From Sepiola atlantica (Eukaryota; Mollusca; Cephalopoda; Sepiida; Sepiolidae), in the NCBI GenBank assembly GCA_963556195.1, contig OY744531.1:50066700-50130699 (forward strand): a stretch of 64,000 nt of DNA, written 5' to 3'. A program made the translations under genes and the position numbers. The notes below the pieces were generated by a model, which saw nothing but the letters and a program-made list of their open reading frames with translations, searched no databases and was not told where the DNA came from. This document shows positions 54,099 through 64,000 of the stretch, one piece after another (within the stretch, counting starts at the first letter, position 1; every line of letters starts with the position of its first letter).

Positions 54099-54822
54099 AT
54101 TATCTTAAGTTATCTCTCCGGTATGCTGTAGATTGGATTTGAAATAAACGAAAATATATTAATTTAGTACTGTGAGGAGGTAGAGATGCGATGTGAATGA
54201 ACACAAAAAACGGTACTGGCTTGAATAGACACTGTCTTCCTTTCTCCATTCGTTTAGCTACCCTTTTCTTCTTCACATCCGCCCAAAAAAGTAAAAATTT
54301 CACATACACTTGTCCAACATCATCATTTTCGGTCAATGAAAATGATTCCTTTTTGTTTAGACAATGCGAAAATTGAAATCAAAATAGAAAAGTGAGCCAA
54401 AGGCCAAAGAAGACAGATCGAGTCCGGCGAACATCTGAAGAAGACCAGAACGTACGCTTACTTCACCACCGGCCCTTCGGCCAGACGATGCAAAAAGAAT
54501 GCTCAGCTATCGGCAAAATAAATAAGCAACACCTGCACAACGTTTCGTGAACTCACACACACACACCCACACACTGACAACAGCCGCATAAGTAAATTAC
54601 TACTACACTCACGCACACTATACATTACCACACTGCCTCACACACGCATATTCACACAAACAAATATATAGACATACACATCTCTAACCCTCGTCGTGTC
54701 TACTTATTGTAACTGTCTACAAAAATGTGAGAACGTAAACTTTTCTAAATGAACAATTATTCATTGAACATAACTTTCGTATTGCTGTAAAATTATACTT
54801 ATATAATTTTTTTGTTCCTTAA
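54099..54822. other. no gene seen; CA-rich patch
   Basis: CATCTGAAGAAGACCAGAAC at about 54431 resembles the start of the foldback module but lacks a GAAAC partner at the usual spacing. A (CA)-rich tract lies at 54555-54580. Confidence 0.35.
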
Positions 54823-55554
54823 CTCTTAAATGCTTTATTTTTTATATTGGTTTGAAAAAAGTGAGAAAAGTTTCATAGGGGTAATATAAAGTAGTATAAA
54901 TGATTTAAAAAATAAAATATTCATTTTCATTTTATTTTATTTTTTTTATGGAAATCGCATGAAGCCACTTGATGTAAGGAGTTAAAAAAATTACTTTAAG
55001 GTAAAAAAAACTAGCCAACGATAAGTGTTAGATGGATAGATTCTGACCCAGAAAACATCAATTATTCTCCCTTTGTCAGAAACACTGCTCACGGAAGGTG
55101 AGAACTAAAGGACAAAATAAGGGAAGCGAGAGTTATGAGCCTGCCGACAGTAAACAATAAGTTCACTATAACAAAAATAAATGATGTTGCAAATGTGCAA
55201 CAAATGGCATAAAATTTTACATGTATTAAAAAAACACTGCAATATATGCATCTAAATAATCATAATACACTAGAGAATCATAAACTAATTTTGACTTACC
55301 ATTATAATGACCAGATTTAAAAGTTGAGACTCTTGAATTAGGCAAATGATACACCAATGACACTCGCCTGAAGGTACTGATTGCCTATTTAGCGGGTGTG
55401 CTGATGCAACATAATACTAATACCTACTTACACTTGCAAACAGGCTCGTTGCAGATGTGAAACAAGTTGCAGTTTGACACATTTTCGTTGAATATTATAT
55501 TAACTAGGCATTTTGTTGGAATGTGTCATATTTGAAACAAAAAGTATTAAACGG
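54823..55554. mobile_element. piggyBac-type MITE, copy 2, with internal insertion
   Basis: TTAA flanks it at 54819-54822 and 55555-55558. The ends are CTCTTAAATGCTTTATTTTT and the matching right end. It aligns with 15667-16154 throughout, except for about 240 extra bp around 54925-55165. The insert starts with a T-rich stretch and ATGGAAATCGCATGAAGCCA, then CTTGATGTAAGGAG. This is the reverse complement of the jockey-type LINE 3' UTR at 30385-30430, so a LINE end has jumped into the MITE. Confidence 0.8.
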
Positions 55555-55558
55555 TTAA

Positions 55559-55984
55559 TTCTGTTTTTCTAATCTTTCATTTGCAAAACCCTGTTGGTGT
55601 ATGTATTTAGCACTTGCTAAATGGTGACCAAAGAGTGTGATCTGAACGTCTTTTTATCCTTACCCTCCAAAAAAACACAACAATAGCCGAACAATCACCA
55701 ATGCACAGCTTCATAATATCACACATGTTATGGCACTGCATCATTTTGTGCCACAAAAATGGTGTTCATACAGACCTTCTCGATTTGTGACAGTGTCAAT
55801 GAAAGTGAATAAATTGAATCCATTACATGTTCTTTTTTATTATTCTATCACTTTTTGTCTAGTGTATTTATTTTATTTTATTATATTTAAAGTGAATGAA
55901 CTGTATTCAGAACATATGTTGTGTATCGCTGTATTACTTGTTTTCTTTTATTGTTGTAACCTTTTGGTGATCGTAACTAGACTT
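55559..55984. other. no gene seen
   Basis: A plus-strand frame at 55730-56014 is open but hydrophobic, low-complexity and unrecognised. Confidence 0.3.
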
Positions 55985-56470
55985 TCGGATCGATGCCACC
56001 CTCTACCTATATAAGAGTCAGATACGGCCCAAGATGGAATACTGCTATCACATCTGGGAAGGTGCCGCTTAAAGCACCTTATTCTGTCTGGACATAGTAC
56101 AAAATCGACATCGCAATCTAGTGGGAGATGATCTGTTCTCTTACCTACAGCCCTTTCCTCACAGAAGAGACGTTGCTAGTCTTTCTCTACTCTACGGCTT
56201 TTTAAATGGTAGGCTCTCGACTGAGCTCCGATCTCTGTTTCCTCCCTGTTAAACATTCACAGCAAAAACTCGTCTCTCTACTAACACGGCAAAGAACTTT
56301 TTTTCTTTCTCTATGTATCAAAACTCAAACGGAACTTCCATGAACAGAGTTTATTTCCAGTAATTTCCCGTTTGTAGAACACGTTTCCGCGGGACTGCTT
56401 CCCTACAGACTACAACATGGCCATTTTTAAGGCCATGTCAACAAATACCTGTCGAGCCGTCCTCTTAAGT
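55985..56470 (+). pseudogene. jockey-type LINE RT C-terminal end
   Basis: Reads YLYKSQIRPKMEYCYHIWEG, VQNRHRNLVGDDLFSYLQPF and PHRRDVASLSLLYGFLNGRL, with stops. Near 56400-56465 it reads a degraded FKGHVNKYLSSRPLK-type ending. Same LINE group as 29938 and 45475 but a separate lineage. Confidence 0.75.
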
Positions 56471-56999
56471 AATCAAATTTTGTCTATCGTTTGCAATTCT
56501 CTCATAGTACTGTCCCATCATCCAACTGACAATCTCATTAACCCTTTATCCTCGAGTAACCTTTGGCCTTGGTAAGTGGTGATTCATTCGTATATAAAAA
56601 ACACACACACTGTAGTTAAAGATACCTAAGTTCAAAGAGATGGAGATGAAAGACTCGATAAATATCTACCATAAACGGTGAGAATCTAAATAGGAAGTGT
56701 AGGGTTCTTTTATAGTTTGAGTTTTTGATGACATTTCAAAATTTGTTTACTAATTCACTGGGATTTGTTTTTTGTATTTTTTAGTCAATTGGTCTCTACA
56801 CATGCAAATTAGTTGCTCACGCATTAAAGTTAATTGCAACTATTAAAAACTAAACTACCGTTATGAACACAAGTTCTTTTCTTTGGAAAACGGTCGTTCG
56901 ACATGCGGAGAATCTAATACGATTTGAAGCTGGTAAGTGTTTGGTGTCGTATCTATTGCTGCATATACACCTGACAGAATTATGGAGAATGGTAGGCGT

Positions 57000-57034
<35 letters not shown>

Positions 57035-57187
57035 GTGCGTGGATGAGATGCTCTCTGGTATAGCCAAACCTCTTCTCTATAATCACGACCTTTGACCTCA
57101 GCAAATGTTGGAGATAGGACGTCTCTACGGAGATGAGACAAAGTATATCTATCCCTCAAACGTAATTCCACAAAATCTAAATTAAGG
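56471..57187. other. no gene seen; (AG)n at 57000
   Basis: A short (GA)n tract lies at about 57000-57033. No coding signal. Confidence 0.4.
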
Positions 57188-57530
57188 TGTAAGGAGTAGA
57201 GGCGACAAAGTTATCTCCCTTCTAAGTTATCTCTCTTTAGGAGAATAGAGTTTGGGGGCCAGAATTGTGCGCTTCGGTGAAAGGGGTCGAGGGAGTCAAA
57301 CAATCTCGCGAGAATATAAGACCTCGCTCTTGTAAGATTACGAAGTCAGAGATTTAGACCAGCTTCTTTCTTCTATTTGGTCGTTGGACTCAATAGACCT
57401 CCCGTGTTTAGGCTCTACCTCTACAGACGAACCCACCCTGGGGCCGCTATAAGGTTCTGTTTGTGCTTCGCGAGACTTTCATTCAATTGTATTTGGAGGT
57501 GTATTAATTATATCTACAATCAACCTCGCA
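57188..57530 (+). repeat. possible solo LTR
   Basis: A moderately GC-rich segment starting TGTAAGGAGTAGAGG has a TATA-like GAATATAAGACC at 57313 after a GC-rich stretch. It ends in a T-rich part near CAACCTCGCA. The promoter-like layout is LTR-like, but no partner copy is in the window. Confidence 0.25.
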
Positions 57531-57815
57531 AGTCTCCTTAATGTTTCATTATGTATACAAACTAGTACGAAATGTATATTCTGTTATCCGGGCATCTTTA
57601 TCGTCGTTTGTTGCCGACGCGTGCATACTGCCCCAGTGACGCACAAACTACTTTTTGCCACCCATGTATTTAGAAGATTCGTTTGGATTCTCTGATCACA
57701 CGTTGCCTATCTTGATAGAAATGAGAATACTCAAAATTCCCATTCTTCACGAGAATATTGTTACTGGGAATTAAAAAATATATAATAAGGAGATGTAGTT
57801 TGCGTGTAATATGTA

Positions 57816-58264
57816 TATAGAGGAGTATTAGAACGCTATAACAATACAAGAAATGGAAATATGTCGGCATTGAGAAGTATGACAAAAACAATTTTTTTTC
57901 TTGTAGATTAAAAAAAATGAAACTTACTTAATTAGTCAAGACTTCTACACAGTAATCTAATGTGTGTGACCGTGTTCGATAATATATTTCGAGGAAAGAT
58001 CTCTTTATCAAATGGTAGGTGTTTCAAATCTGGTGAAATCCGTGCAGAACGGAAAAATTATTGTGGTCTTTCCGCAAAATGTATAATGGAACACGGTCAC
58101 ACACATTAGATCACTGTGTAGAAGTTCTGACTAATCAAGTAAGTTTTAATAAAACAAATTTTGAAAATAAAAAATTAAAAAAAAACACTAGTTTTTGTCA
58201 TACTTTTCAACGCCGACATGTTCCCATTTCTTACATTGTGATAGTTTTCTAATGCTCCTCTATA
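57816..58264. repeat. long hairpin, ~165-bp arms extending to a ~55-nt loop
   Basis: The left arm 57816-57977 and right arm 58089-58264 are reverse complements over most of their length. Blocks include TATAGAGGAGTATTAGAA, GAAATGGAAATATGTCGG, AAGTATGACAAAAAC, ACTTACTT.ATTAGTC and AATCTAATGTGTGTGACCGT. Pairing continues inward (CGAGGAAAGATC against GGTCTTTCCGC), leaving a loop of about 55 nt near 58005-58060. Non-coding. It could be a foldback transposon or a source of double-stranded RNA. Confidence 0.8.
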
Positions 58265-59083
58265 AAACTATATTTAAAATATGATAACAATTAGGAGAAA
58301 AAATAAAATAAATATCCTCATTTACAATTCAAGTCAGTTTATTTACAGAAAAAAACAAAACAACAAAAATCTAAGGGCAAATCGGCACAATTTCATAATC
58401 TAAAAATAAAATCTAAATATAATACAATTAAAATCTTTTAAAAATAATTTATAAATTACTTGTTTGTCAAATAAAACAAGGCAACATGAGATCATTTTTT
58501 CTTCTCCGTTTTACATCTCACCGCGTGTACTTTTTTTAGAGTTCAATTTATCACCAGAGACAATGACCATTCCTTTTCTTACATGGAATTATTTGTCTTC
58601 TTTTCTTCGCTCAATTTGAAAAGAAAATTCTCAATGTTAGTAAAATATGGAAGTTTTTCGAATCTCTGAACTACCGAGTGCAGACAAAACACAATACATC
58701 TTGAGTTTTTCTTTCATTGTTTTCGATGGATAATAAAATTAAATAAAAACACCTTTTCTTCCAGAATTGTATGTCGAGTCGCATATGTAATATGTCCTTT
58801 TATTTTTTAATGGAAATAATACAAAACACATATTATATTCGAGAGGAAAGTTATTAAAACATATCGTTTTATTATCTACATCGGTGTGTGTGTGGGGGGG
58901 GGGGGAGGGGGTAATTTACAATTCTCTATGGATATAATAATTTTTCTGAAAGGAGGCCGTTCTCTTGACACTCACATCGTTGATAAATCTAGAATTCCTG
59001 TAAGAATCACAAATACCAACTTTAATCCTTCAAGTAGATTCTAGAAATAAAAATAAATACGTTGTTTCCAATGAACAACGGAA
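58265..59083. other. no gene seen; poly-G run
   Basis: AT-rich. A TG/G run lies at about 58885-58911. No coding signal. Confidence 0.4.
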
Positions 59084-59373
59084 TGTGGAATCCTTTACGA
59101 CCCCAAAGCAGCAGCAGCGAACAACAACAACGACAGACACGAGAACAGAATAAGCAGAAGAAGTCAGGTAACCGCAACACTCGTGGTAAACAGCGACCGC
59201 TGATACTACTGGTTAACTTTCTCTTCCTTTGTAAACTCCACGATGACAAACAGGAAGTTATCTCATCCCTTCGCAGACATTACCGTACTTGGTTTATCAA
59301 ACCGAGTTTCGTAAATAAAGTTTTATTTTTAACTGCTTTTGTCATTTTTATTTGATAATGCTTTTCCGTTACA
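59084..59373 (+). repeat. 5' LTR of a second gypsy element
   Basis: Starts TGTGGAATCCTTTACGAC and ends CTTTTCCGTTACA. A polyadenylation signal AATAAAG is near 59314, and a primer-site-like sequence follows a few bases later. The boundaries rest on the TG...CA ends and the downstream primer site, because no second copy is present. Confidence 0.6.
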
Positions 59374-59378
59374 AATTA

Positions 59379-59396
59379 TGGTGACTCCAACGTGGA
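59379..59396 (+). promoter_or_regulatory. primer-binding site of the gypsy element
   Basis: TGGTGACTCCAACGTGG lies about 5 bp after the presumed LTR end. This form (TGGTGACYCNAACGTGG) is common in Ty3/gypsy elements as the tRNA primer site. I cannot assign the tRNA with certainty. Confidence 0.6.
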
Positions 59397-59599
59397 AGTA
59401 ACACCCTGACGTCTAAAAAGTAGACAAAACGAAAACTCCAGAGCACGACGCCATTTTTTTCGAGCACGTGAATTAAAAAATAACAAAACAAAAAAAAAAC
59501 TCAAGCCGTCGCTACGTTATTTCGAAAGATATTTGCGGACACAAAATCTACAAGATAATTTTACAAATAAATAAATAAAACTGAATCCAGACGACATTT

Positions 59600-60440
59600 T
59601 TACAACAATGGGAACGGAACACTTCATCCATATAAAAAAATCCGGTCTTCAATTCAAACAGACCACGAGTTGTTTCATCAACTGCAGGCCATTTTCAACA
59701 CGCGAAAAAATACTTTGCAGAAATGCATGCTCGACTATGTTACCTGCGGAAATTGCAGGGATGTAGAAAACTTTTGGAAAATCCACCAGACGATAAACCC
59801 TATCAAATCCTTAAAGAAACAATTCTACTAAGGATTAAGAAATCGGAAACTGCTCGCCTAAAAGAACTTTTCGACAATATAGAAATAGGCGAGAAAATAA
59901 ACTTCCTTCTCATTTACTTTGTTTCATGAAAAGTCTTCTCGGAAACAAGCACATGAATGAGATCATTTTACAACTCTGGTTGGATGAATTACCAGTAAAT
60001 ATGGCACAACTCCTCATCACTTTCTCAGATGAAATATCATTTCAAGGGCAAGCCAGAGTAGCAGACAAAATCGCGGATACTTATCACGCGCCAAATATCA
60101 GCACGGTTGACACAAAATAAAATGTCGAAATTGCCGAGCTAAAAGCAGCCGTTGCAAGCCTAACCAAAAGACTCAATCAAGTATTCAACGAAAGACGACA
60201 CAGATCGTCATCGAATAGCAGAAATCGTCAGAGACAATTCTCGGATAGAGGCAGATACAGTTCTAACGGGAAATGGTGCTGGCATCACAAGAGGTTCCAA
60301 GATAAGTCTTATACATTTTCACCACGCTGTTCGTTAGCACAAAAAAACAACACATTTAAACGAGTAAACCGACGAGAAGATGCTGATACTTTCGCCGGCC
60401 ATAAAAAAAACGGAGTCTACTTTTTCTGTTAGACAGAAAC
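59600..60440 (+). pseudogene. gag: gypsy Gag (capsid part), frameshifted
   Basis: The frame 59723-59929 encodes NPPDDKPYQILKETILLRIK and RLKELFDNIEIGEK. After a shift, 59926-60120 encodes MKSLLGNKHMNEIILQLWLD, ELPVNMAQLLITFSDEISFQ and ADKIADTY. Further on come AELKAAVASLTKRLNQVFNE and a serine/arginine-rich stretch, with a degraded single-knuckle-like WCWHHKRFQDKSYTFSPRC. This matches Gag of the common invertebrate Ty3/gypsy group. Confidence 0.75.
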
Positions 60441-60444
60441 TAAA

Positions 60445-60600
60445 AAAATAAGTCCTTATCGACACCGGCGCTTCAATTAGCGTAATTCAACCTGAGAAAA
60501 ATCATAAACCGGTCACACAAAATTATACGTTACTGGCTGCAAACAGTAGCAGTATTAAAACGTATACTCCAGCCTCAGTAACGCAAGATCTCATATAAAA
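60445..60600 (+). pseudogene. pol: gypsy aspartic protease start
   Basis: VLIDTGASISVIQPEK carries the protease active-site triad D-T-G (about 60457-60468), followed by YTLLAANSSSIKTY and a stop. The remainder of the protease is degraded. Confidence 0.7.
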
Positions 60601-60672
60601 TAAAAAAACACAACCTTTAAGTGAATCTTCATAGCCGACGTTCTGCCTATCATATCGCGCTATAATATCACG

Positions 60673-61385
60673 GTGAACTTCGGGGAGCAAACAAATATTT
60701 CAGTGAAAAGGAAATATTTCCGGCATTCAGCATCTTGTATTAGAACAGCGATGCCAGAAAATGCTCAATACGCAGACATAATTAAAGAATTTCTCGGCCT
60801 AAGTAAACCTTTCTCACACACGGATGAAATTAAGCATAAAATGAAACACAATATAACGACAAACGGCGCACCGGTCCACGCAAAGCCAACACGAATGAGC
60901 TCAGAAACAAACTAAAATAGCAAAAGCGCTATTTCAGCACCTGCCAGATTCGGGCATCATATAATCGTCTAACAGCCCATGGTCATCACGGTTACACATG
61001 GTCCCCAAGAAATGTAGAAATGACTGAAGGCCGTGCGGCGACTATCGTGCGCTTAACGCGGTTACAACACCCGACAGATACCCAATACCGCATATCTTGT
61101 CGTCAATATCCAGAGCTACTATATTCCCAAGCATAGAGCTCATCAGAGCTTATCACCAGATACCCGTCGCTAGAGCAGATCTACCCAAAACGGCCTTTTT
61201 GCGATTACACGTTTACCCTTCGGTCTGAGAAACGCAGCACAAGCTTTTCAAATTTTCATTGACGAGGTATTCGTTTTCGCATACAGTGATGATCTTCTAA
61301 TTGCCAGTAACTCGCAAAGCGAATATTTAGACCACGTCAAGGAAGTGCTAAGACGTTTGGATCTATTTTATTTTTTATTTTCCAT
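60673..61385 (+). pseudogene. pol: gypsy reverse transcriptase, truncated
   Basis: The first frame (60673-60915) reads QYADIIKEFLGLSKPFSHTD and MKHNITTNGAPVHAKPTRMS. Later frames give SRLHMVPKK, CGDYRALNAVTTPDRYPIPH and AYHQIPVARADLPKTA. The palm box is YSDD (61282-61293) followed by LLIASNSQSEYLDHVKEVLR. Similarity ends at about 61385, with no RNase H, integrase or 3' LTR. Confidence 0.8.
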
Positions 61386-61882
61386 AATCTTTGTTTCATA
61401 ACACCACTTTTCGGCCTTGTGCCACATTTCATATTCTTCTTTTGTAAATATTTATGAATAATTAACCTGGTGATCGGTATACATCACTTTTTTATAATCG
61501 AGTGAAGTCACTGCACGTGTTTTAAAATTCGTCAGCCCATGAGGTTTTAGTTTTAATGTACTGAAAAACAAATTTAATTGTGTGTAGCGTGGGGGGGAAT
61601 AATTGGTTAGTTTATATTCTATGTCAAGTAGAGGTGTTTACGGATTTGAATCAGCTTATTGGTAATATGATTAAGCTCATGTTTGACAAAAAAAAACAAG
61701 CGAGGGAGACTCAGGTGGAAAAGTTGTTTGTAGGAGGTAACAGATACTTAAGTCTTCTTCTTGATCATGCCAGGGTAAACTTAGATTCTGTCGAAGAGGT
61801 AAAGTGTAACAGTCTTTGTTTTAGGTCAGAAATTGACCAGACTTCGGTGGATCCGACAGCAAAGACGCATACTGTGAAATGA
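61386..61882 (+). other. unrecognised open frame at 61580-61882
   Basis: A 100-codon plus-strand frame (NQLIGNMIKLMFDKKKQARE, RYLSLLLDHARVNLDSVEEV) has a balanced composition and no low-complexity bias, unlike most frames here. I recognise no family. It could be an exon or an element fragment. Confidence 0.25.
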
Positions 61883-63104
61883 AATAATTTTATTTCGAAG
61901 GTGGTTTAAATAAATAATAATGCGCATATGCACGTACAACTCATACGCAACAGTTATACAATCAGCTTGTAAGGCGCGACAATAACACTCTCCTAACTCC
62001 ACGTCAAAACAACTCATAGTTTCCTGCCAACAGATTCGCGCAGTTCTGATCTCAGTTAGAATATCTGTCGAAGAAATACTACCTTCTATATTTGCGACAC
62101 ATGTGAAACTACCCCAGACACCAAGCATCAGCATTGCACACAGGGAAGGAATAACAATAAAAAATATTATTTACTTTATCAAAAACACGTTGACACCTTT
62201 CGTATAAAAACGGACAGCAATCTAGGAGCACAGATAAACTGATACCTCTGATTAACTCACACATACATCTCACTACTCAACAAACTTTCGCTTATATAAA
62301 ACGAGTATGACAGAGATTTCACTCATATAAAACACCCTGGTGCTAATAAAAACGCAACTCGAATACACGCATTCAGTAAATACGTTACATTGTAACCATT
62401 GTATTATATTGATCACTTGTATTTAAAACTTTTATTTTATTTGCTTTTCGTGTAATTTACAAGTGTATGTATATGAGCTTGCCTCTGTTTTGTCAGTGTG
62501 TGAGTTTGTGTGTACGTGCGTTCAGTGAGTGCTGTGTATGTTCTGTCAGTATACGTACAGTAGTTCCTGAATATCTCTCGTCATGTGCGCGCAACTTGCC
62601 CTCGACCCAGTGGCCGAGATTATTTTGAAACACTTTCTCAGGTGTGTCGGGTCTGAAAGAAAAATCGAAAATAGAGGAAAAAAGCTATGTGTTTGGGATT
62701 TTATATTACGCGCGAAATAGGGAGATTAATATTCTTGCACCTGTGGTTCATTAAAAGAAACTGTCAAAGCCGAAATGCGCATGTATACTCAATTTCTCCT
62801 TATAGACAAAACAACTCTTCTTTCACCAGAACGTTCTTGGGACTCTGAACTTTCGTATTCTACGAACTCTTTATCTTTCGTTTTCTTAACAAAGTTATCA
62901 ATAAAAATGAAGTATTTTGTATGGATAGATTTTGTCATATTTTATTTTGATAATGTTCTATCATTAACTACGTATTGTTTTAGTTTAAACATTATTAATA
63001 ATTATTTTGCAATTAAAATATGAAAACACCTCAATTGTTATTAAATGTTGAAAAATAATTTGTCTTGAATAATTCTCAACGTCAATATCCGGACTTAATA
63101 ACTG
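61883..63104. other. no gene seen
   Basis: Mixed AT-rich sequence with a TG-rich patch at about 62460-62530. No coding or mobile-element signature recognised. Confidence 0.4.
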
Positions 63105-63480
63105 TAAACTAGGTAATTACAAATTAAATTCCTGCAAATTATCAATTAAATACCGATTACCAATTAAATATCTGAAAGGAAATTACCAATTAATTACCAA
63201 TTAAATACATTCAAAGTACTAATCAAATACACATTAAATACCCGCAAAGTACCAATTAAGTACAGATTAAATGCCTGCAAATAACCATTTGAATACCTAC
63301 AAAAAAAATTACCAATCAATTACAAATTACATATCTTCATAGTACCAAGTTTCTGAAAGGAAATTACTATAAAATGCCATCAAGATTACCAAATAAATAC
63401 CAATTAAATATCTTCAAATTACCAGTTTAATACCTGCAAGGAAACCACCAATCAAATACCTGCAAACTAGGAAATAAACA
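63105..63480. repeat. ~21-bp degenerate minisatellite
   Basis: The unit TACCAATTAAATACCTGCAAA is repeated about 15 times with substitutions (GATTAAATGCC, AAAGTACCAATTAAGTAC, ACCAATCAAATACC). Some units are expanded by an AAATTACCAATTA filler. Confidence 0.8.
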
Positions 63481-64000
63481 TTAGAGTCTATCTAAAGGCA
63501 AAAGTGATGTATATGATTTTTATTTCGCACCATTTCATTGTTTTCCAAAGGGATCGCTAAACTATAATTTCACTGGTTTACTTTTTAATTCTTTTAAAAA
63601 ACAAAAATTAAAAAAAAACGAATAAAAATAGCATTCCATAGAAGTATTACTGACCGAATTAAAACGTATATCTTCGAGTAAACAATTTTATACAAATCTA
63701 AGCTCTGTCCCGCTTTTGTTATCAAACTTGACTGCTACGACTAGCCTTTCGGTGTTGTCTGCTAGAAACAAGAAGGTAGAAAGAAAACACGGCCACTTTC
63801 ATGCCACGTGTTTCCTTCTTTTCACACATGGTACTTAGACTCGAAATGTAAAAAAGATAAATAATAAATAAATAAATAAATAAAATTGGCGGGCAGATAT
63901 GACACGTTTGATTTAAAATAGGTATTAGGTGAAATACCCAGCCAAGGACGGGTTCGCGATAAAGAGACACATTTGAAAGCTTTGTTGAATCTAAGAGATT
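63481..64000. other. no gene seen; (AATA)n at 63859
   Basis: A short (AATA)n run lies at about 63859-63884. The 82-codon minus-strand frame at 63970-63722 has no recognisable domain. Confidence 0.4.

Overview
This is eukaryotic, AT-rich, intergenic-type DNA. I found no host protein-coding exon, rRNA gene or intact tRNA gene that I can defend. The mix of repeats looks molluscan and most like a cephalopod (octopus-type) genome: RTE-type LINE ends with a characteristic 3' tail running into (GAT)n, jockey-type LINE ends, Ty3/gypsy elements, very long (AT)n, (CAT)n and (GA)n tracts, and many foldback elements. The taxonomic call is inference from familiarity with such repeats, not proof.

Layout. 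0-9 kb: foldback and hairpin repeats, a mariner remnant, a tRNA-derived SINE, a repeat with a U2-snRNA-like head, an RTE LINE end, a 1.2-kb tandem array and two related LTR-like segments. 9.2-12.5 kb: a decayed LTR element with a two-zinc-knuckle Gag and an envelope/fusion-like remnant but no visible pol. 12.5-20.8 kb: short tandem duplications, copies of the foldback family, a piggyBac-type MITE, a second nested MITE and a GA-rich satellite-like tract. 20.8-23.4 kb: a hAT transposon with a ZMYM1-like transposase relic. 25.6-27.4 kb: a minus-strand RTE LINE split by a mariner transposon. 29-31 kb: LINE ends and a gypsy scrap.

31.7-36.6 kb: a minus-strand Ty3/gypsy element flanked by direct repeats and followed by a tandem duplication. 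36.7-37.6 kb: two U2-headed repeats. 38.5-40.4 kb: a Tc1/mariner-superfamily element nested inside another inverted-repeat element. 41-44.4 kb: a 53-bp inverted-repeat element, a 52-bp minisatellite and a duplicated cassette. 45-51.6 kb: a Ty3/gypsy provirus with both LTRs, interrupted by jockey-type LINE pieces, one with a recognisable target-site duplication. 53-56.5 kb: a U2-headed repeat, an RTE end, a second piggyBac-type MITE and a jockey end. 57.8-58.3 kb: a long hairpin. 59.1-61.4 kb: the 5' half of another gypsy element (LTR, primer site, Gag, protease, RT). 63.1-63.5 kb: a short-unit minisatellite.

All coding remnants carry stops or frameshifts, so nothing here is predicted to be an active element. 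The most interesting signals are the U2-snRNA-headed repeats, the gag-env element without pol, the long hairpins, the recurrent CTGAAGA...GAAAC modules that resemble degenerate hammerhead cores, and several insertions that can be ordered in time by their target sites.
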